A stretch of 64,000 nucleotides of DNA, taken from contig JXTB01000540.1 in assembly GCA_002914805.1 (NCBI GenBank), positions 43,283-107,282 of the forward strand, written 5' to 3'. Below are positions 39,567 through 54,712 of the stretch, piece after piece; the first letter of the stretch is position 1, and each line of letters begins with the position of its first letter. The translations under genes and the position numbers were made by a program. Source of the DNA: Parasponia andersonii. Its lineage: Eukaryota; Streptophyta; Magnoliopsida; Rosales; Cannabaceae. Under the pieces are notes generated by a model, which saw nothing but the letters and a program-made list of their open reading frames with translations, searched no databases and was not told the DNA's origin.

Positions 39567-42112
39567 TTAACTAAGCTCCTGAATTTGAATGTTACTCGGT
39601 AGACTAGGCCCCCATATTCGGATTGTTTGGTCATCGCTTGCCGATGCAAGCATTTGAGGCCTCCTAGGATTCCAGCTAACACAATTCACAGTCATTGAAT
39701 GCCCGGACAGTACCTCAATTGGTCGGGTATTTTGTCGGTTCCAAATGTAGACCTGCTAAGAATAATAATCAGAGAGTTTTGTAAGGTTCCATTTGCTCCA
39801 ATGAACAAAACAGTCTGATATTTTGCACATCATACACAAATCTCAGAACTAGGAAGACTGTAACTTGGACGAGATACAAGATTACCTGTGTATTTTCACT
39901 ACCACTGGCAATAAATTTGCTATTCAACCCCCCAAAGCACGATCGTATCACATACTTGTTTTGCTTGTGGCCTGTATAATTCATTGGCTTCTCCCATTTC
40001 CCAGCAACATCCCACATATGAATCTCCTGGCTGTTAAGATTGATGATGAAGAACTCACCATCTCCAGAAAGTGAGAGGGATGTGATTGAATTCTCCTCCG
40101 AGATGACTCTCTCAGCATTTGTTACCACATTTACGATTCTAATTTCTTTATCTGAGAATATGCAGATCAGATTTTCTCCATCACGTGTCACAGCAAGATC
40201 TAAAACTTTAGGCATCCTCATCCCTCTCCATGCCTTTATTTCATTCCCATAACAGTCCCACATGTAGATGCCCTTTTCAGGCTCAGAACTGCCACATACA
40301 AGTCGTTCAGAGTCGGGAAACCAAGCACACGAGCCCACAATGAAGCTATGATCCCCAAATGTGTGCTTCAATGTACCTGTTTCCACATCCCAAAGCTTGA
40401 GGACTTCCATATTTCCGCATGTGAGCAACTTCATGTCGTCGGGGCTCCATGCGACAAAGGATACTGGTTTTTGGTGACTGTGTAATGTGTGTTTTGGCGT
40501 TATTTTACCATCTTCCAGCACCTAGCACAAGATGGGAGAAAGTCAAATAGTAAGGCTTCGTCATTGATGCTTTTCATTTTTCTCAATCCCAAATAAAACA
40601 AGACGATTAAAAATCATGATTTAGTTCTGACCAAGCATAAATCGCAAAATCAACTGAGACTATGTGGTGATGCTTTTCAATGAGATGTGAAAAGACTAGA
40701 CTACACACTCTCGACCTGTTTAATGCAAAAATAACATCAATTAAGTTGGACTAATATGTCTGTTGCTTTTTCTCATGAATTAAATCTGTACTTTACCTTC
40801 CATATGATGGCTGTACAATCACTTGATGAAGAGGCCAAGTACTCCCCATTATTGGAAAATTGTACAAACCATACTTCATTCTTATGTTCGGTCAAAATCT
40901 GCATGGGTGACAAATACTTGTCAAAATGTTCAACTAAGAGAACAAGAAATTAATCAAAGAAGCAGAAAAAGTTGCCACTCTATTTATTATGGTTAATCTT
41001 ATTTCTACGGTAATGCTTATTTTGTACTTTATCTAGCTAGTCAGAATTTAAATCTCCAAAATCAAAATGACTATGGAATGCTCGTATCAACCTTAAACAT
41101 ACTCTAAGACAACTAAATTTGTAGTAAATCATTAGACAATGGTTGCAAGGTAAAAAGGATGCTACGAATATGCTACTATACAGCACAGGAAAGGAACCTG
41201 AAGCTTCATTCAAGTTTGCACTTTATTTAACTTTACATTGGTGCTGGTAGAAGAAGAAACTATGGTGTTTCTGTATTACCATTCACCTATTCAAGTGAGT
41301 ATTCAAAATCTAACCAAGATGCAACAGATAGAAGAAGATCACATTCAAGTTCACCAATAAGATAATTTTACCAGTTGGTTATGCAAAATGTTTCATCCTT
41401 GTGATAAATCTAAAGAGTAATATTCTACCAAATCAGAGGCATTATCACTAGCAAAGCAAACCTGAAGGGTCTCAGTTGGGAGCTGATCTCTACCACATAA
41501 ATGATCCACATAAAGCGAAACTGGACCTGGTGAATTGTGGTACATACATGAATCAATCTGAGCCAAAACAGTAGTTTCAACCAAATTTTCCAACCTTCTT
41601 TCAGACAGAATAATTGGTGGAGGAAGCAAATTTTCCAACTCTCTCAACAACTTTTTTCGCAATCCATGAACAAGATTATCATCGTTCTTTTCCAGCTCCT
41701 CCTTCAGGGAAAGAATACTATGAGCAAGATTATGAATCTGATCTCTGCCCACTTCTAATGCAGAAACCTCTTTCCGCAAAATAGCCAATGCTTTCAAGTA
41801 ATCTCCGCGACTCAAGTACTCAAAAATACACTGTTTGAATACGAGAAACAAAGCTGCAGCTCTTGTATCATCCATCAATTCCTTAAATGCCTTAAGGGTG
41901 TGAATGCAACCATCCCAATTCCCTGTAAGTATTTGAGATTTGAGCAATTCAAAATCGATGGATTTGTCTGAAATACCAGACTCCGATTCCAAACATGAAG
42001 CTGACTCTCCAAATCCTAACGAGTAGAGGCACTGAATTATTACTTTCACAAACTCATGCTTCCTTATTAGGCGCTTCCTACCAAGCACGGTCGGCGATGC
42101 CTCCGACGACAT
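39567..42112 (-). CDS. LisH-CTLH-WD40 protein, WDR26/GID7-type
   Basis: Four coding exons on - (42112-41462, 40898-40797, 40521-39886, 39752-39567), all phase 0, give 524 aa. A LisH motif covers about residues 17-46 ([20 protein letters not shown]) and a CTLH domain follows ([18 protein letters not shown] ... [20 protein letters not shown]). The C-terminal half is a WD40 propeller ([71 protein letters not shown]). WDR26/GID7 proteins are scaffold subunits of the CTLH/GID ubiquitin ligase. Length and start match Arabidopsis At5g43920 (memory). The start is ATG 42112 ([13 protein letters not shown]); an in-frame upstream ATG (MGILQCKRLE) would add about 29 residues, but it lies in the probable 5' UTR. 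Confidence 0.93.
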
Positions 42113-42900
42113 TGAAGTATGGCAAATCTTACAATGTTTTGGTGGACTCTCCAGCCTTTTACACTGTAAGATTCCCATTTCCCTGCCAGGCCATGATTCC
42201 TTTTGAAGTAACCTAAAATAGCACCAAATCTTCTTAGCAGGAGGTTGAGACCTAATTTCCAAGGTGAAATCTATGCAAATATCAGAACTCCAAATTCCCT
42301 GAGAAGTCCCAAAAGTCCTAAACAGATAAACTTCGAGTACCCAAAGCCAAATATATTGAAATTAACAAGTTTTCCCAATGGCCACAACCTCAAAATTGAC
42401 ATGAATAGCAAATCAACATCAAAAGCCCCCGAAAAAACCCAATAAAACTTGCTCAAATTCATATAACTACGTATCAGTACAACAAAAGCTCCAAACTATC
42501 AATGCCCAAAATACACGATAAGCTTATGTAGACTAAAAGCCAATAAAACCCTTCAACAAAATAAATAAATAAATAAATCAGAAAATATAGTGATAAGCCA
42601 TAGACAGAACAAAACCCTGAACTGTTATATCGAAGAAATAAAAAAATGAAAAAGCAATTAACCCTAGATAACGCAAACCCAGATTACAGAAAACGCAAAA
42701 GAATTAACATAACCAAACTTTGACTGAAAATTTTATAATTAAAACAATGGAGAGAAAAGGATTAATTAACGTATATAGAAGTTAGGGCAGAGACGATAAG
42801 GTTTGTGAAAAGAGTAACTTGCAATTAAAGAGAGATGACTCACCAGCTAATGCTTTGTTCCGAAAATGGCTTATCGCAGAAGAAAGCTCGCTTTGGGAGT
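42113..42900 (-). other. 5' UTR with intron of the WDR26-like gene
   Basis: On - a consensus donor (GCTG|GTGAGTC, about 42844) and an acceptor after GCTATTTTAG (about 42215) define a leader intron of about 630 bp. The open frame upstream of the chosen ATG would otherwise need a non-ATG start, which supports this reading. Confidence 0.55.
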
Positions 42901-43010
42901 TGGTTTATTTAGAGTATAATTAAGTTTTAGGAGAAAGACGACACTAAATTACAGAGCAGATCCACCACTCTCGCGGTCGTTCTTCTCCGTTACCGATTAC
43001 CGGTCCGATC

Positions 43011-43042
<32 letters not shown>

Positions 43043-43045
43043 TTG
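43011..43045. repeat. (CTTT)n microsatellite
   Basis: About eight and a half uninterrupted CTTT units just upstream of the WDR26-like leader. Confidence 0.85.
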
Positions 43046-43498
43046 TTTTTTGTTTTAAAAAAATTCTTTTCCCAAAACGGAAGCAAAATTAAATAAATTG
43101 CACGAAGATAATAATTAGGGCTACTCAGCTAACTAATAATTAGCTTTTTTACTTTTATTCCCCCCACCCTCTCTCTTTAAACTAGCTACAAGTAGCGTTT
43201 TATTTTCTAGAAATTAATCTGCGCATAAAATAATCTAGTTTGAGTTTGCTTGGCAATAATTATACTTTTTTTTTTCGGTTTTGAAAAGTAAAGTAATAGT
43301 AAAGATGTCCTTCAAAAATTATTCAAAACAAAAAGCCAAAAAAAAAAAACATTTTCGTTATCCATTTCACTTTTTTTTCTTAAAAAAAAATTAAAGAAAA
43401 AACATAAATGTTGCTAATTATTAGTATTTTGAATTTAACGAATTATTGAAGTATTAACTTTCAAATTTAAGGATAAAGCTAGGATTATGTGGGAAACA
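43046..43498. other. AT-rich spacer
   Basis: No gene or recognised element is seen. Confidence 0.4.
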
Positions 43499-44947
43499 AT
43501 TGTTGGCGTTATTTTATAATTGCTATGCAAGTGCACGTACCGAACAAATAATATAGTACTGAGTTGAGTATCGTCTCCACATGAATTGATTAACAAAATT
43601 AGTTGGATAAAACTAATGTCAAATAAGCTGAATTAAGAAATTATAAGATTTGACAAATGCAAAATAAAAAATGTAAATTCCAAACATAAAACAATATGAC
43701 CTAAATAAGAGATTGTAAATAGATAGATATATTAAGCTGGGATGATTGAATCCTCCTCGGTTGCAAATCTGGGTACAATTGTTGCAGCAATGCTTATGGC
43801 AAAATTCACTCCAGTAACAGAAAATTCCATCAATACATAATAATCTTCCGAATTTATTATGTTTTAAGTTCTTCAAACTAGATTTAACATATTCCTATGC
43901 TGATCTAGTTCTCAATACTTCCTTTATAGCGTTGATTTTTAATGGGTTATACATGGTAACGATATATTCCTATATCATTACAAATTCAGGAATCCACTAA
44001 AAAGACACTTGAAACATGTATCTGTCAAGTTAGATCCAATTAAAATTAACCTTTTCATAATTAATCATAGTTTATTTATCCTAAATATTGGTGGCCAAAC
44101 AATAATAGGAATTAATGATGAAGCTCACTTGAGTGAACAAGAGGAAATTACTATAAACACTTAAAACAACATTTAATCATTCATTACAACCTTAGATTCA
44201 TCAATATCCCGCCTAAGAAAAACTTAGCTCGTGTTTTGGGGCTCAAAAATTAGCAACTCAAAGTAATTCATAGATTACAGAAAGTTCACGATAAGAAAAA
44301 ATAATTAAATACAAAGAATATTTAAGAAGGTAAAAACTAACTGGATAATAGTAAATCGAGCTCCCTACTGCTAGTACTTCATCTCCTTCATCCTCTCTTC
44401 TCTGTACTGCCTTCCTCTCTTTTCTTTTCTTTTTCGTCTTTTTCTCTGGTCAGCCGTCCTCTCATTTCTTCCCACAGTACATTTTCCTTTTATATCAGAG
44501 TAGGTAAGGTACCCTAACACACGTGTTAGCCAAATATGGAGTGAGGACCACTTTTGCTTCATTTTCCCTTAGATGGTATTTAATATTAGCTGTCAGCACC
44601 AGCTGTGCGTAAAAGATGCCAGCTGGAAAAAGAATTATGCTGTTCAGTATTGCTCCGGCACGTTGCTGCAGCAAAATTACTTCCAACTTTCACTTAAGTT
44701 CAGCATTCCTTCAAAGATGTGGCCATTTAAATTCATCAGAATTCAAATCCTAATTTCAGCATTCCTACTAAAAATAAAAATAAAATAAAATAGATATGGA
44801 CTATATTGAATTATAATCATCGGAAACACCACGGACAAAAATAAAATAAAGAAAAACACTTAAACTACACAATTTGATCATTTAAAACAGTTATCCCATG
44901 ACTCAAAAAATACCAAATAACTCTATTTTTATAGAGTTATCAACAAT
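43499..44947. mobile_element. Possible DNA-repeat element with ATTGTTG ends
   Basis: ATTGTTGGCGTTATTTTATA at the left roughly mirrors the right end (TTTTTATAGAGTTATCAACAAT). Near the left end, ATGCAAGTGCACGTACCG followed by GAGTTGAGTATCGTCTCCAC is a phrase I remember as widely dispersed in dicot genomes. No transposase frame and no target duplication were found, so the boundaries are uncertain. Confidence 0.3.
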
Positions 44948-46128
44948 CAAAAGATTTTATTAGGATTAATTTTCAAAACCATAATTATAAAAAAAAAATG
45001 GACAGCTTATGGCACAAATGGTCGTTGAACTATCTCACTTGTGACAATTTAGTAATTAAAGTTAAAATTATAGCAATTAAAGTCATTTTTTTTTTAATTT
45101 GAAGTAATTGGCTCGTGGATTGTCAAAATTGTGACATACTATTAAATTTATGACAAAAAATATATGCGATGAGCACGTTAAAATATTTGAAAATGTATTT
45201 AAATAAACTGAATTAGAAAGAAGAAGTGATATATTATTTGCAATTTTTAGGATTTGTTAGCTATAAATTAAGGGAAAAAATTACATGATTATTCGCTATT
45301 ATGCTTAAAATTTTTAAATTATTTTTTAAATATATTTTTTAGATATTATCATGTGCTCTTCAAAACGTATGTTTAATTAGAAATTTATCAACAGATTGCA
45401 ATTTAGACAATTTATAAACTAAATTGCTTAATTGAAAAATTCAAGATATAGTTATTATAATTAGAATTTTGAGGATTAAATTGCCACAAATTAGACATGT
45501 CTTGAACCACTTGTCCATTATCTCTAAAAAATGAAAGAAAAGTTATTCCTTACGAGAAAAAAAATAATATTTTGCAAGGGAACTATATTAAGCCATATAT
45601 TAAAGGGAATTGAAGATTTTCTTTGTCATTGGAACTTTTATTGAATATTAACAATACCCTTCCAAAAAAAATTCATATTCACATAGCCGAAGCAAAACGA
45701 AAAGTTACCAGTAACCTTGTTTCTTGGACAAAGAGTATAACAAAAGATTTTAAGGTTATTCTTAAAGGAAAAAAAATCCTTAAATATATATNTATTTGAA
45801 TGCATCCCACCATTTTTTCCTCTTATTTTTTCTCTTTTTTTCTTTTTACTAAAAAATCAAAATATTTATTTTCCTCGACTTCTTTCTAACGAATCTGCCT
45901 TTTTCTTCCAACCAAACATAGCCTTAATCTCTACCTACAATTTTGGCCTAAACAAAGCGTAATAAAACAGAAAACGGGACGGTAGTGAGTGTGGTGTAGT
46001 GATGGTGTAATAGAAGTGTTCCTAACAAAACGGCAGCGTAATAATTGTCGTTTTAGCATTGGTCCAAACGAGTGTTGTTGGGGCGCGTGGATCACACAGC
46101 CCCTCCCCTCCCTCAATTCATTTCATAT
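44948..46128. other. AT-rich spacer and distal promoter of the receptor kinase
   Basis: A weak inverted-end pair (ATGGACAGCTTATGGCACAA near 44999 and its rough complement near 45490-45525) may mark a decayed element. An N is present at 45792. No gene is seen. Confidence 0.35.
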
Positions 46129-46723
46129 ATATATATATAAAATCAATTACCGAAAAGCAGTGTCTGCTGGAGCTTCACACCAGCAATAAATTCCCCACTC
46201 CCCCACCACTACCACCCCCATAACCTAAACCTCAACCTCACTTCACTCTTGCTTGTTCCCTTCTCCCACTCTCTCTCTCTCTAACTCCTCAACTTTCTCT
46301 CTCTACTGTTACCACTACGATTTCGACTTCTTCTCCTGTTTCTCTCTCTGGAACCCAACTAACCCATATTTTCTCTCTCTAACACACGCATTCGAGTGAG
46401 TTATGTCTAGACTTTGCTAGATCTTCGTCCGTATCTCCTGGATCTGCGACCCGACCTACCCGCATTGCTGTCTTCATCTTCTTCTTCTCTCTCCTAGGGT
46501 TTTGGGTTCTCGCTCTTCTCTGAGCTCCACTATTAGGGAGCTAAAGCCGAAGCCAAGCTCAGTCATGCGGTCCTTCTCCCTTGCCGGGGAACCAGGTAGC
46601 GGAGCTCGCCGCCGGCGAATGCTTGACCGGAAACCTAGAAATATCAGGTCTTTCTGCGCCGACGAGCTCGAACTTGGTACTGTTTGACAATGTTTAGCGT
46701 CAATTTGGCCTTCCTCAGAGAAA
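46129..46723 (+). promoter_or_regulatory. TATA-like run and CT-rich leader of the receptor kinase gene
   Basis: A TATATATATATAA run at about 46126-46140 is followed by C-rich and CT-rich sequence (46190-46380), typical of a plant 5' UTR, leading to the start codon at 46724. Upstream ORFs lie in this leader. Confidence 0.5.
46565..46687 (+). other. Upstream ORF in the receptor kinase leader (40 aa)
   Basis: ATG 46565 to TGA 46687 encodes a 40-residue basic peptide (MRSFSLAGEPGSGARRRR...). A second ATG at 46690 opens another frame that overlaps the main start (46724) out of frame. If transcription starts near 46150, scanning ribosomes meet both before the main ATG. Confidence 0.5.
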
Positions 46724-51429
<4,706 letters not shown>

Positions 51430-51940
51430 GTATTGAGGTTTCTTTGTTTTTATTTTTTGAAAATGTACAGTTCCAGAAGGACCCTGGCTTTTCATTAAGC
51501 CAAATCGGAGTAGTTTAGGAGTTTGGAATTTCCTCGGTTCCCCCTGTTTGGAGAAAAATGTGATAAAAAAGAGAGAACTGGCTTCTAATTTTGGAATTCT
51601 TGATTCATTACCATACGAGTTGGGAGATGTAAGTCTAATACTCCTCTGTATTGCATATCACTAAATTTTATATTCTTGTGGTTCAACGCTTTATTGGATA
51701 TTTGGTTGGCTACTTCGGCCCCCCCCCCCCCCCCCCCCAAATGCATGGCTAAGCTGGAGTCATTGGGCCCTTTTGTTTAAGCAGACAAAATATCAGTAAC
51801 TTTCCATTTTCCTTGCTGAGTAGTACGACTTCCCCATCCCACAACCAAAAAACACCTCCCCAAGCTCTAGCCAACAATAGAGAAAACCAGTACACACTAT
51901 AACATATATGTATATATATATATATAATTGGTAAAAAAAC
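51430..51940. other. 3' UTR of the receptor kinase and spacer
   Basis: Probable 3' UTR to about 51720. A 20-base C run at 51719-51738 is exceptional in this AT-rich window. A (TA)n run is at 51906-51926. Confidence 0.5.
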
Positions 51941-52300
51941 TCTATTTCCAAGATGGCTTCAATTTCTACCATGGGATGAGCTATGAGAGTCGCTTCTAAG
52001 AACACTAGCAGAATTGGAGTTGGCATTGACATCGTCCATAGTGCCACGATGGTCCTACTCGTTGAGCAGTTTGTACGAAAGCCGTCGATGTCCGTCTCAG
52101 CGATCTTGACCTCCTTGTTGTCGTAGACCACCAAGGCCAATGGTGCTGACGGGGTGGCGATTCAGAGGCCGGTGTGGGATATGGAGGGAAAGGAGTTTGC
52201 CAGCAAAGAAAACGAGCAGGTTATGACGACGGGGGAGCGCTTGCTGAGGGAGGTGTTTGCAGGAGTCTCTAAGCTTCGAGTTTTATAAAGAATATATATA
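51941..52300. pseudogene. Unrecognised GC-richer coding-like fragment
   Basis: This stretch has coding-like composition on both strands. On - it reads ALVVYDNKEVKIAETDIDGF; on + it reads VWDMEGKEFASKENEQVM and then TGERLLREVFAGVSKL. Neither frame has a convincing start, splice sites or known family. It may be a decayed gene or retrocopy. It ends next to the third MITE copy. Confidence 0.25.
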
Positions 52301-52307
52301 TATATAA

Positions 52308-52477
52308 GCACTAATCCAATAGGTATCTTTTTTATAGGTATAATTTTGGTCGATTAAAATTTATTTTGTATAATTTTTATATTAAAATATAAAAAAAAAA
52401 TATTAATGATGTATATATTTTCATACACGTTATCGTCCTTTTTTACAAGTAAAAAAAGATTTACTGAATTAGCGACC
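52308..52477. mobile_element. TA-targeting MITE, copy 3 (shortened)
   Basis: It begins GCACTAATCCAATAGGTA and ends TTTACTGAATTAGCGACC, the diverged inverted end. The inner TTAATGATG...TTTTCAT block is shared with copies 1 and 2. The left flank is (TA)n (52291-52306) and the right flank is TAGATATATAA. Confidence 0.6.
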
Positions 52478-53712
52478 TAGATATATAATTTGGGATTGAT
52501 TTTGTGATAATCATGGATTTGGGAAAAAACTTTCTTAGTACTCTTTATTTATATATATATATATATAATGTAGCGTAAAAGAAAAAAAAAAGTCTATTAA
52601 GGTATTTATCTAATAGGTTTTTTGTAATAAATATATAATTGTACAAAATATCTATTTTAGTTATTTTATATTTTTACAACAATTTAATGATACAATTTAC
52701 CACACATTAAGTTTTTCTAATCATAATACTTTTAAATAATAATTTATTAAATATTTAACTATTTTACGTTAAAATAAATTTTCTCTTCAACGCAATTAAA
52801 AATATATTTTGACCGTTGACTACTGGCTAGCAGCTAAATCTTTTCTGTAAACTTATCTACTTATTTCTTTTATCTTTTAGGGGTCGTTAATTTTTGATGA
52901 GACATCAAATCTTGGTAGCAGTAGTGCATGCAAAGTATTGTTTTTTTTTTTTTCCCCTTGGTTTTCTATTTTAATTGAAATTTGACTTCTTTTATACAGG
53001 GGGTTTTCCACCCGATGTGTCCAACATTTAATCATTGTTAACTCGTTGCTTTCTTGATTTTTCTTCTACTTAAAGTGGCTGTCTTGATCGCACCTAATAG
53101 ATGCCAACTTTTAATATCACATAAAATAAGAAGACGCGGTGTGAATAGTTTTTAATACTGTTTAATGGGGCAATATGAACTTTTAAGGTCAAACAATTAT
53201 GTACATTTTTGCATGGAAAACAAAAACAATCATGTAATCACTTGAAAGTGGCCCTACTCTTCTAACAAAAAAGAAGAACTAGCCCTACTCAACCCTGTTT
53301 GCAAGCAAAGATTATGGCTTATCCTCGAACTAGTTCAAACCAATCCAGGCTAAGAATAAGCAGCTCACTGGTCCCAAACACTCCCAACTCAAACCAATCA
53401 ACATCATTGACCCTGGCACTCCCTCGGGCCTCGTGCATAGTCATGCCACAGCCAAGCTTTTGGCTTTGGTGTTCTCATACCCTTTAACAGTCGAGAAAAG
53501 TAACCCTTTAATAGTCGATTATAGTAAAAATGATGTATACACTTCCCAATGCCACTCTTCTTCTTTCCACTTTTTCTTCTTCTTCCTCACTCTCACTCTC
53601 TCTCTCTGGAGCTCACTCAACCAGGTTCTTCTTTTCTCTGTCCAAGTTTTCTTCTATATATATGCACATGTGTAAAATAGAGTCTTATGAAGGAAGAAAT
53701 TTCAGGTTCAAT
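52478..53712. other. Spacer and promoter/leader of the pfkB kinase gene
   Basis: No other gene is supported. A (TA)n run lies at 52550-52567. A C/T-rich stretch at 53555-53625 and a TATATATATGC motif at about 53656 are candidates for the promoter region of the pfkB gene. Confidence 0.4.
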
Positions 53713-54675
53713 ATGTCGTCGAATTCGCTTCCCATCCCAGAAAACCGCATCGTTGTGCGTTCTCTTTTCTCTAAAATGTGAAACTCGTGGCTTCGTTTTG
53801 CGATTTTTAGACGAATTTGTGAAGTGGGTGTTGTTAACAGGTCGGCGTTGGTGCTGCGGCGGTGGACTTCTTGGCGACAGTGGCTTCTTATCCTAAGCCG
53901 GATGATAAGATCAGAAGCACCATCTCGAAGGTACTTTTGACTTTTTTTTTAAAACCTTTTTTGGGTTGAATTTTGTGATATGGGTTTTTGTCGTTGAGTT
54001 GATCAGTAACAAGATAAAATTTTTCTTAATTATGCAAAATCCTAATATAAATATAATTAATAATCTTAAAATTCATAATTTTCACGATAAAATATAGGTA
54101 ATAAACATCCATAAATCATTGCAATTAAATTTTAAAATGCCAAATAATTTTGAAACAAAATTCTGGACTTCTCTCCTTAATTTTATATATTTAATAATAG
54201 AATACCTATATTTTTGATAATAATTAGAGTTAAATACTTTAAGATATAATTTTTATCAGACTCTTTGTGTACAACTTTTTTCCTTTAGATATGTTTACGA
54301 AGAGTTATATTGTTTTGAAGAAATATAATTTTTTTACCAATAAAAATTTAAATATATTTAATATTATTAAATTATTTAATTAATATTAATAAATACAATA
54401 TTAATTTATTAAAATCACCAGCTCGTATATATAAATAAATCTAACAACAAGGATATAGAATCTCTATCTATTAAAGCTTGTAGGCGTATTATATAGTAAT
54501 GGTTTGAAATGTGATGTCAATTTTGAGAGTATGTTTGTTTAGGTTCAAGGAGGAGGAAATGCTGGGAATGCTTTGACTTGTGCTGCTCGATTGGGCCTAA
54601 GTCCAAGGCTAGTTTCCAAGGTCTTCAATTTTGTTGTCTCACTTATTCCTTTTTATTTTTTTTCGAACGTGTTTT

Positions 54676-54712
<37 letters not shown>

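Noticed and set aside
39865-40252. + strand open frames opposite the WDR26-like gene
   Set aside because: Antisense shadows of a strongly coding - strand exon.
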